Source of the DNA: Nemophila menziesii
Lineage: Eukaryota > Streptophyta > Magnoliopsida > Boraginales > Hydrophyllaceae
Assembly (NCBI GenBank): GCA_029959085.1
Contig: JARWIR010000003.1
Coordinates: 37,869,505 to 37,933,504, forward strand
Reading direction: 5' to 3'
Length of the DNA: 64,000 bases
The notes below the pieces were generated by a model. The model was given only the letters and a program-made list of their open reading frames with translations. It searched no databases and was not told the origin of the DNA. The position numbers were made by a program, and so were the translations under genes. Of the stretch, positions 55,540 to 64,000 are shown in pieces. Each line of letters opens with the position of its first letter. The stretch's first letter is position 1.

Positions 55540-56646
55540 AGAAATTAAATCTATAGTATATGTTGGAGATTCTACTGGGATGGTAAGACGCCACATATAA
55601 ATGGAAGACAATATGTACCCCAAATATTAAGGGCGCTCGGGTTGAAAGATTTGGGTTCATGGAATATAGTCTTGCTTATGAATATGTTATAGATAACCAT
55701 GGGTAAAACTGACTCCTTGTGGGTCAAATAGGTGCATGGGAGATACTTGAAAAATCAAAATATTTGGGATTGGAAAGTAGAAAAAAACACTCTCCCTTCT
55801 TGAAGAAAATCTGGAGTTTAAAGATGAAATAAAAACCTCTCTCGGGGATGAGGAAGGTGAACTTTCTTTGTCCAAATAATTTGGTGGAAGTGAGTTTCCA
55901 AATAAGAAAATAGTTTCACTATTTCTATTAATGATAGTAATGATAGTAATAGTGAATATGGGACATCATCTTTGTAATAGTAATAGTGAATAGTTTCCCC
56001 TCTCTTCCGCCTAACCTAGTAAAAATGTTTGGTATTTTTCCTAGCATCTCAATCCCAGTGGAAGAGGTGCCTAGCCCGCCGATTAATGGCAAAAAATGGT
56101 CGCCTAGCCCCTCCTCTTTTTTCTTACACTCTAGAATTCTTGAATTGATATTATAACTCTAATTTGAGTACTGTTATATTTACTATAGTGTCGTTAAATG
56201 AATTTTATGACTTAAATATTTAAAAAAGTTATAATTACTACATATATATTACTAAATATATAATATTACATGTCGGGATATAAATTGCCTAATCTCGCCT
56301 AGGCCCCGTATAATCCCGCCTAGGCGAAAGACCCTGGTCGACCGCCTAGACCTCGAAACCAAGTTATACAATATAGTATATGGGTGACATCAAATAGAGA
56401 GATCTAACTAGTGGAGAATACTATGAGATTTATATAAGATCATCCAGTGTTTTTCACTCATCTGCTTTATCTAGGCCATGGGCAAACATTATTTAAGACC
56501 CCTGCATAACTTCTAACCATGTAGTTATTGTTTGGATGGCCCTAGAAGGTAAGTTACGAACTAAATATCGGATGGTCTACATGGAGTTGGACCCATTTTG
56601 TGGTATATGTAGTGGAATTGAGTCCAACAATCACTTGTTCTTCAAG
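55540..56646 (+). pseudogene. Decayed LINE ORF2, later part (interrupted by GCCTAGG element)
   Basis: Reads SICWRFYWDGKTPHINGRQY and ALGLKDLGSWNIVLLMNM, then DSLWVK*VHGRYLKNQNIWDW, the post-RT block of LINE ORF2. After the element at 56.03-56.37 kb it continues with IVWMALEGKLRTKYRM and the zf-RVT motif FCGICSGIESNNHLFFK. There it is broken by the hAT element at 56647 and resumes at 57546. Confidence 0.75.
56030..56365. mobile_element. GCCTAGGCG-type non-autonomous element (copy 3)
   Basis: Shares the centre with copy 1: GATATTATAACTCTAATTTGAG, TACTATAGTGTCGTTAA and ATATATTACTAAATATA. The right end CTCGCCTAGGCCCCGTATAATCCCGCC is almost the same as at 11.81 kb. The left end (AGGTGCCTAGCCCGCCGATTAA) is shortened. 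Confidence 0.65.
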
Positions 56647-57537
56647 TAGGGGTGAGCACGGTCCGGTTCGGCTCGGTTTTTGGCTAAAACCGAAACTGAA
56701 ACCAAATGGTTCGGTATTTAAGGGTGGTTCTACCGAACCGAAGGGTTTTCAACGGTTCGGTTTTTTCGGTTTTCGGTTAAGTATATGTTCGGTTCGGTAT
56801 ATTTTTTGGTTTTGCTATGTGTCTGGTTCAATAGCGCAATAACTTAAAAAGTATAATTAATCTGCTGTAGTTTTGATAGATAATTTTCCACCTTATATTT
56901 TTTCTGTAATGATCATATTGACAACAGTTTCCAATTACCTTACTCAGTACAAGTAGCTATATTACACCTAAAAGATTTTCAAAGAAAAAGTATAATAAAA
57001 AGAAAAAATCATGTAATCAAAAAATTAAAAAAGATCGACCAGATTTATTTATTGAATTCGTTTAATCTCTTTGAGTAAAGAGATTTCTGCAAGAAAGATA
57101 ATGAGTGGATAAAATTGAACCTCATACACTTAGTTGTTCTCTAATCTACAATGTACCACTTCAACAGAAAGTTGTACACTAAACTTGTTAACAAAACATA
57201 TTTTAAGTGAAGCTTCTTTTAAACTTTTAAATAAAACTACGGCTCCTTCCTGATTTCAACTACCCAGAAGAATAAATTTATCGTAATTGCTAAGCAATTT
57301 TTTAATAACTTCCATTCGAGTATTTAAATTAATATCATGTAGTATTTAAATTCGAGGGTATATTAACAGTTTTTCGGTTTGGTTTAGCATAGAAAAACCA
57401 AACCGAACCGAATTTTTCGGTTTTTTAAAAAGGTTATACCGAACTGAACGGTTTTCTTGGTTTTCGGTTTTTCTCGGTTCGGTTTTTTCGGTTTTTGAGG
57501 TCGGTTCGGTTTTTCGGTTTTGTTTTGCTCGCCCCTA
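56647..57537. mobile_element. hAT non-autonomous element, 891 bp
   Basis: Perfect 8-bp target duplication TCTTCAAG (56639-56646 and 57538-57545). Terminal inverted repeats TAGGGGTGAGCA and TAGGGGCGAGCA (right end reverse-complemented; one mismatch). Many CGGTTCGGTTTT-type subterminal motifs in inverse orientation at both ends. An 8-bp duplication with short repeats and dense subterminal motifs is diagnostic of hAT. No transposase. It splits the LINE zinc-motif codons ...HLFFK | CDST. Confidence 0.93.
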
Positions 57538-57545
57538 TCTTCAAG

Positions 57546-57790
57546 TGTGATTCCACTAGAATGTTAAAAAATGGCTTGATATCACGAGAGATATGATCAT
57601 CCTCTCAAGTTCCCTTAAATGATTCAACAAAATGAAGGATATTAAGACTTTAAGAAGAAAAGTAAGACGCATCTCCTTTGCTACTAAGATGTACTTTATT
57701 TGGAAAGCGAGAAACAAACTATCTTTCAAGGGTGTGCCCACATCAAATGAAATCATACTCAAAGAAGTTAAGTTTTGTACTTTTCGCAAT
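57546..57790 (+). pseudogene. Decayed LINE ORF2, end of zf-RVT and following block
   Basis: Continues the relic: CDSTRMLKNGLISREI, then in another frame RISFATKMYFIWKARNKLSF and PTSNEIILKEVKF, matching the IWKAR block that precedes RNase H in plant LINEs. It ends soon after; RNase H is missing. Confidence 0.75.
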
Positions 57791-60370
57791 TTATACGTTT
57801 AGTACCCTTAATTTCTTGTATGGATAATAGTGGATTATCATAAATATGAAATTATATTGCATAGGAGTTAAGAATATTAGGGCTACTTTAAACTTTCAGA
57901 TTACGTAACAATTATTTTATTTATTATAAATTTTGGTCTCATTATCATCATTTACCTAAAAAGGGGGTCATACATGTATTTTTAAATAGTTTACGTATGT
58001 AAAAATGATTATAACAAAAAGAAAAGGAACATTTCACTTTGTGTTATGCTAATTAAAAAATTTTAAATGTTTCACAACATAGATAAACTAAATAATTAAA
58101 ATAAAAATAACTTCAAAGTTATTCAACATAAGAATATCAACTATCTATAACATGTATAGAGGATTTGCAATTTAAATTAGAAGTTGAAAATTGTTTTTAA
58201 GAAATCGTCATTTTTAAAAGCGAAATCCCAACTTTGAGGGTCTTTTATCTCCATACTTTTAGAAATGAATGACAAATAAATCGTAGATTGTGCCTCAAAC
58301 GCTCAAGGTCTAAGAGTTGTCATTATTTCTTTCAAAAGATTCATTTTCCATAAAATTTGAACTTGTACCATCACCAACCCAATCATTACAATTATATTCT
58401 TAGTTTTTGTTAATCGAGCTAGGTTTAAAGGTTAAATCAACTGAGCCCCAAACTATTGAATTATTAACAAAAGAAATCATAGAATAAGTAATATTATATG
58501 AACAACTTCGAAATTATTAAAGATATCAACAAATCATCAAATTCCATATGGTAAATCAATTTATTTTGTTCAAGATTTACAAGGAGATGAAATTCATTCA
58601 GTTAAAAAAATTTCGTAATATCATAAAAAAAAAATTATTATTCTGACTCGAGGTATAAATGGATGGTTAACCAAATATGATGGTTAGTCAATGCCAAATA
58701 TGTCTTAGCAAATTCAAATATTGGTTAATTTTTTTAAAATTATAATATATTATTGATCAACAAATATTGCAACGGTAATACATGCATTATTTACATGATT
58801 TTATTACTAAATTCTCTTTTTAATTTTTTTCTTATTGAACTATATGAGTAACATAAATAATGACGCAGTAACCAGGGGGCGGAACCAGCCTTCCCCATGG
58901 TATCAATGCCCCCTCCCCGCCCCCCGGTCCTTTTGGACATTTCAAAAAAAAAAAATACTACTTATAGAAAAAAAAAACAGTTATTTATCACTCCTAAATT
59001 TTTTTAAATATTCTTTTAGTCCTTCTAATTTTTTAAATTTATTTATTAATTATATAATTATTTTATTTATAGAATAATTAATTTATACAAAATCAATATT
59101 AAAACTTATAATACAATATTTATCTAATGTAGAATATATAGTGCAATTTTGTAATATATAAAGAAATATTTTTCAAGTTTACTCAATATAAAGATTTATA
59201 TTATAATTTTTTCATAACATATAGACTTATACTGTAAATAAAATTCTCGGGACATTACTTAAAGATTCCCTAATCTTTATTTTGCATGTTTGATATAGTT
59301 ATGAAATGAAAAAAAGTGGAACCCTCTTTTAGGTGTATTTGGCCACCAAGAAGCAATATATAAATCCCTTCAAGAGACTGTATTTTAATAGTACTTCCAA
59401 GTTTTAATATGGTAAAACAAAAGGTACCTATCAAATGAATATAAAAAATAGAAAAGCACACGTTCATGCAACTCCCAATTAGGGAATCGGTGAAATATAA
59501 TAATTGGATACATATATTAACATTTGTGCAGTTGAATGGAACATTTCTTAGTGGTTACTTGACAACATTTTTATTACTAGTTTATTTAGGTGGTGTGTTA
59601 CTTTTTAGTTGTTTTGTTTGTAGGTTAAATAGCCCAAAAATATTATCTTCTTTGGCGTCTTACTTCACTATCTTTGTTAAATCTTTATGGCTTTAATTTA
59701 AAACATGTCATTAACTGAAAGAGTCCATAAACTATTATCAGTTATCCATCAAATTTAATTTATTTAGAAAGTCTAAATTATCCTTTTATACTAATTAATG
59801 TTTGTTGAGTTACCATAACTAAATTCCCTAATTTCATGGAACAAGTCAGATAATATTAAATAAAAAAACAAAACCAAAATAAAATTTCAGAAAATCAATT
59901 AACAATACATCGCCTTCTTATCCAAAACAATCAATAAGTCAAATAATATTAAATAAAAAAAACAAAGAACCAAAACAAAAATTCAAAAAATCTATTAATA
60001 ATCCATTGTCTTTTTTCATCCAAACCAATCAAACCCTACCAAAGAAACACCCCATCTCTGCAAACCTGCAAAAATACAAAAATAACACAGTAAAATAACT
60101 TTCGTACATGGTGGTGTATGTGAGCAAAAGAAGTGGGTTGGTTGACTAATGTGATGGTGTGTGTTTGTAAAAGCTATTCAGGTTGCGGTGGTGCGTCAGA
60201 GTAATAATAGTGGGTCAGTAGGGTATTTGGACGTGTTACATGTCTGTATGACATAAAGTGTGGTTTTGGATTAAAAGATTCATACCTTGATATCGATTTG
60301 AGGTGGGTTATTCGTTTTATTTTGATGGTGCGCCTGTTGTAATTGAAGGCGTGTTCATAAATCCGACTTC
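57791..60370. other. AT-rich intergenic DNA, no gene
   Basis: No coding region supported. At 58870-58935 a short GC-rich patch (GGGGGCGGAACCAGCC and CCCCTCCCCGCCCCCCGG) sits in AT-rich DNA. A similar AATAATATTAAATAAA(A)AAACAAA segment occurs at about 59853 and 59943, suggesting a small duplication of roughly 90 bp. Confidence 0.6.
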
Positions 60371-60607
60371 AAATGGACTTACAAGAGTTCAAACACCAAT
60401 AATTTTGTTTGGAAATGGCTTCGGAGATGGGGGTTGTTGCTGAGAATGAAGGAGGGTGGTGATGTTGCTGTGTTGGAGACGTGGACCGAACGAGTTTGTC
60501 GTTGATGATGGTTTTTGGTGAAAGTAGTATTGGGCCTAAAGGAGGGTGGTGTTGATGTTGGGGTGCTGTTGATATTAGCGTGGTGGTGATCGGCGTTGTT
60601 GAAGAAG

Positions 60608-61115
60608 ACGAAGAACGATGGCGCAGGGGCCGACTTCAATAGACTAAAACTGAAGGTTGAGTGTTGCTTGTCGTTGTCGCTGTGTATCTGCTCGGAGGTG
60701 TTGGTGGGTCGGAGGTTACGCGTTGATGGTCGGAGTTTGGATCGAGAGGGGCGGCGTGAAGAACAATGGCGTAAGGGCCGGATTCGATAGAGAAGAACTG
60801 AAGGTTGGGTGCTGCTTGTCGTTGTCGCTGTGTATCTGCTCAAAGGTGTTGGTGGGTTGGAGGTCATGTGCTGACGGTCGGAGTTTGGATCGCGAGGGGC
60901 GGCGTGAATGGAGTTTGGTGGTGGTCGGTGTTGAACGAAGAACGATGGTGCATGGGTCGGCTTTGATAGAGAAGAACGGAAGGTTGGGTGCTGCTTCTCG
61001 TTGTCGCTGTGTATCTGCTTGGAGGTGTTGATGGGCCGGAGGTCAGTCGCTAATGGTCAGAGTTTGGATCGAGAGGGGCGGCGTGAACGATGTTTGGTGG
61101 TGGTCAGTGTTGACC
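60608..61115. repeat. Tandem repeat of three 150-180-bp units
   Basis: Three units start with GAACGATGGCGCAGGGGCCG (60612), GAACAATGGCGTAAGGGCCG (about 60761) and GAACGATGGTGCATGGGTCG (about 60940). Each continues GTCGTTGTCGCTGTGTATCTGCT, a GGTCGGAGTTTGGATCG block and AGGGGCGGCGTGAA. Units two and three carry an extra GTTTGGTGGTGGTCGGTGTTGA segment. Composition is far more GC-rich than the flanks. Long open frames on both strands follow the repeat; no protein family recognised. Confidence 0.85.
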
Positions 61116-61764
61116 TTCTGTTGGATATGAAGGTGGAGAATGTCCCCCAGTGGCGGCGTCTTGGTGGGAAGATGAGTGTTAAGAGATTTCTTTTATGTTT
61201 CATTGTTCTTTAGCAATTATTTTTTTTTCTTTTAAAATGCTATGATTAAGGGATTTATTAGATGCACTATATATATGGAATAAGTTACAAAAAGATAAAT
61301 ATGGTAAAAATCAAATAAGATTATTAAAGCAGGGGGTATGGATGGAAGAGATATTATAAAGTTAGACCTTTTAAGGGAGAAATATGGTGTTGGACTTAAT
61401 ATAGGTGGATTAATGGGCTGGTGGACTTAATTGACAAATAACTCTTTAATAAAAATATACTATTATAGAAAATTAAATTAATATCCATGGTAAAAAAATA
61501 GAAAAAAATATATTAAAATCTTTTTTATATTCTTTCGCCTCATCCTCGCACTTCAAACTCACTATTGAAGTTTGGGTGACTTGGGTTAAGAGAAATTATT
61601 AAGGAAATATAAAATCTAAATTATATAATATTTAAAAACTTATATTTAGACTTGAGACCTTTGACAAAAAAAAATTGAGACTCTAATATTTAGGTGAAGA
61701 CTAATATATATTACTATATTATAGTATAATTTTTATATATATTGTAGACTTATTATTGTAATAT
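61116..61764. other. AT-rich spacer, no gene
   Basis: After the tandem repeat a short open tail continues to about 61213. The rest is AT-rich with nothing recognised. Confidence 0.5.
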
Positions 61765-62175
61765 TCTGGTTTGGAACAGACAAGGAACGAGGTTATATTT
61801 GACAAAAATAATGTTCAAGTCGTTATCGTCTAAATATGATGTATCTATTGCTTGTTTACTCGAATATAGAGTTAGTAAGGAAGATCTAAAATCTTGTAGT
61901 CATTTGAAACCGTTTAATAACTTCCACGTAGGGATCCCTTAAGAGAAGTTTTTAGGTCTGGAAGAATTCCACTGGCATGGAAAGATTGTGTCAAGTTTAT
62001 AGTAGTCAACTCGAACGTTTATTTTGTAATCTGTAAAATCAAAGAATTTACTGTTTGTTCGTGGTATATTGTTTTTGTTTATGCACCAACAAATGAGAAC
62101 ACAAGGCAGAAAATTTGGGATAGATTAACCTCGTGGAAGTCAAACATCGTTGAACCAGTTTTGTCCATTGACGAC
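61765..62175 (+). pseudogene. LINE endonuclease domain, N-terminal part
   Basis: Reads NILVWNRQGTRLYLTKIMF (endonuclease start), VSIACLLEYRVSKEDLKSC (catalytic Glu region), and later VYFVICKIKEFTVCSWYIVF followed by VYAPTNENTRQKIWDRLTSW and LSID. The order fits a plant LINE AP-type endonuclease. Stops and shifts around 61940-62010. The solo LTR at 62176 interrupts the SIGDFN motif. Confidence 0.8.
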
Positions 62176-63744
62176 TAATGTCTCCCTATTTATTCTAAAT
62201 ATTAGCCCTTAGGAGACATCATTTTTAGGTGAATATTTGACTTATTTGATAGACTTTTATGCTTATTTCGTCATATTGCACTTTCTCCCCTTGGAATTAG
62301 ACTATATGCATTTTTAGAGCTTTTGTGTGTTAATTTGTTTGTTTTTAGTGCAAAGTTAGTAGGTTCATGATTCTATGGAGAACCACTACAAGTAGGAGAA
62401 GTGAAAATTAAAGTCTTAGATCGAGTGGAGGAGCTAAAGGTAAGAAAAGAATTTCCGAAGAATTGACTACAAGAGTTGCAGATCTGAAAGGTTGTTAAAG
62501 ATTTCTGTTTTTGGGCTACTTAGGAGCGGATTTATCCTTGGGCCGTTAAACAAGGTTTGATACCTCAGTAAGTTAGAAAGATTCTCCAAGTTAAATAAGC
62601 CCATTTGGAGTTGATATGCAAAGGTTACAACCGTTTTACTAAGGGTTGCACACCAGTTTCGGGAATTAAAGAAGAAAATGGGCTTGGACTTTTTATAATT
62701 TGACCTAATCCTCTTAAACTAACCCTAATCCGTTTTTACTAGTATAAATAGACTCTTTAGCCTCCTTTTCACACACACTTCAGAGAATTACATCAGAGGC
62801 TACATATTTTCAAGTCAGAGCAAAAAGGCAGAGGAGAAGCTAGAGTTGGAGGAATTATGTTCTTCCAACAACAGTCAACCAAACTTTTAGGTTATCTATT
62901 TCTTTTTTGTAATTGAATGTGACTTCTTTATATTTAATTTCAGTCTTTAATTTTATTATGAGCTAAACTTTCATATACTTGAGAATCGCAATTGAGGGAT
63001 GAACCCTAATTAATTTATTCTATGTTTTGAATTTGGGATTTTTATGATTTAAATTGAATTGAGTCTTATATATTGGATATTACTTTGTTTTCCATGACTA
63101 TTTCTTTTAGGAATTACTAGAAACAACTTTTAGTATTTGGGTTATTCACTTTAGTGGCAAAAGTGATCATCCAACAGGGGGATTTGAATACAGACTTAGG
63201 TAATACCCGTGTAATGTCCGTTATTGACCGACATGCTTAACTAATTACATATTCAAATAGGTAAATACATATCATCTGAAGAGGCATATTCGCCCATATA
63301 GGGGTTTATAGTACTTTAGGATATCTCCTAGGTCCACCCTGACGGGGGCTAGGAGACATCAGAGTCCCGACTAATATTATAATACCAATTCTACCCTTAA
63401 ACAAAGCATATGTTACGTTAATTAGGTGGATTCCTTGCGAGACTCAAGTATCTCTCATCTCTGAAGTTAGTCCTTTTATTTGCATTATTTCTTTTCAGTT
63501 ATTTATTTTAATTAGTTTTTATTTTATTGCATCTTTAGTCTTTAAGAAAACCAAACAAAAATCATATTATTTTACTTTTCTGTCAAGCAACTATTTCTAC
63601 TATCTGATTAATACAAGAGTTGTACCTAATCCGTCCCTTAGAACGAAACCCGATTTATCGGATATTACTTGGACAACCATGCACTTGCGGTATTGTGGTT
63701 CCTATTTATTTATCGCATTTTTTATAACACCCCAGGACCCACCA
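62176..63744 (+). mobile_element. Solo LTR, family 1 (copy E), 1569 bp
   Basis: Flanked by ACGAC (62171-62175) and GCGAC (63745-63749), a 5-bp target duplication with one later change. Starts TAATGTCTCCCTATTTAT (TG decayed to TA) and ends CCCAGGACCCACCA. Compared with copy D it is in opposite orientation and of nearly equal length (1578 vs 1569 bp). Landmarks: CCACCCTGACGGGGGCTAGG, CATGCACTTGCGG, GCATTTTTTATAACACC. Confidence 0.9.
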
Positions 63745-64000
63745 GCGACTTTAATGATATCCCAAAAATTTCAAAAAACAAGGTAACTGGCTCCCAATTT
63801 GGATAGAATCTTACAATTTAATGAATTCGTTAACAATAATAATCTCGTCAATATATCCGCGAAAGGCTGCTTCTCTACATGGTCTAATAAAAGAATGAGG
63901 TACGAGAATGTTATAGAAAGGTTAGATAGGGTAATGGCTACGGATGTGTGGTACAACTCAATCCCGAACTAGGTCTTGAAAGTCACACCAGCCATCGGTT
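63745..64000 (+). pseudogene. LINE endonuclease domain, C-terminal part, cut by window end
   Basis: Continues the interrupted domain: GDFNDIPKISKNKV (with GCGAC of the target duplication), then FNEFVNNNNLVNISAKGCFS, WSNKRMRYENVIERLDRV and VLKVTPAIG. One frameshift near 63797 and one stop (SIPN(stop)VLK). The final SDH motif would lie just past the window edge. Confidence 0.8.

Noticed and set aside
51851..55540. A single large LTR retrotransposon splitting the LINE relic
   Set aside because: Only separate solo-LTR, fragment and GCCTAGG pieces can be recognised. No coding domains and no outer target duplication tie them into one element.
58870..58935. Terminal end of a transposon (GGGGGCGGAACCAGCC)
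   Set aside because: The string resembles ends common in plant repeats, but no matching inverted end or target duplication could be found nearby.
60379..61213. Long open frames on both strands as possible genes
   Set aside because: They track the three-unit tandem repeat and change frame between units. No family resemblance.

Overview
The window is nuclear DNA from a eudicot plant. The genome is AT-rich, the two intact genes contain GT-AG introns, and a nuclear-type tRNA-Asn is present. The repeat content is typical of plants: Ty1/Copia and Gypsy-like LTRs, RNase H-bearing L1-type LINEs, Tourist, hAT and Mutator-like elements. The species cannot be named from the sequence. Only two protein-coding genes look intact. 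They sit tail to tail at 33.4-38.9 kb: a chalcone-isomerase-fold plastid fatty-acid-binding protein (FAP1-like, + strand, 4 exons, 287 aa) and a TIME FOR COFFEE-like nuclear regulator (- strand, 10 exons, 890 aa). From memory, their Arabidopsis counterparts (At3g63170 and At3g63180) are also neighbours, so this is probably a conserved gene pair in a sea of repeats.

Layout. 0-4.2 kb: broken 3' part of a LOG cytokinin-activating gene (- strand), a decayed LINE RNase H domain, short tandem repeats and AT microsatellites. 4.2-6.7 kb: two partial copies of a ~1.57-kb LTR family (family 1). 7.4-9.1 kb: decayed Copia pol. 9.8 kb: tRNA-Asn(GUU). 9.9-13.2 kb: hAT-like and Tourist-like non-autonomous elements. 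13.4-16.4 kb: copies of LTR family 2 and LTR family 1. 16.6-18.0 kb: an imperfect inverted-repeat element carrying 22 tandem copies of a 32/47-bp unit. 20.0-30.2 kb: a complete but dead Copia element with matching LTRs and a 5-bp target duplication; it contains a 3.4-kb Pack-MULE with a captured aminotransferase gene fragment, and a Mutator-type MITE in its 5' LTR. 30.7 kb: a sister MITE. 32.6 kb: a Tourist element. 33.4-38.9 kb: the two genes. 39.4-50.0 kb: LINE remnants interrupted by a near-complete 6.8-kb LINE and by a 1.58-kb solo LTR. 50.2-57.8 kb: another LINE remnant, broken by LTR material and by an 891-bp hAT element with a perfect 8-bp target duplication. 60.6-61.1 kb: a three-copy tandem repeat. 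61.8-64.0 kb: a LINE endonuclease domain split by a solo LTR.

The main value of the window is its readable stratigraphy. Seven insertions have exact target duplications, and several land inside recognisable coding domains of older elements, so their order can be worked out directly. The most unusual items are the Pack-MULE with exon-intron-exon capture of a class-IV aminotransferase, the inverted-repeat element with its two-length repeat array, and the LINE whose ORF1 tail is read in frame into the endonuclease. I saw no evidence of a new enzymatic or defence system.
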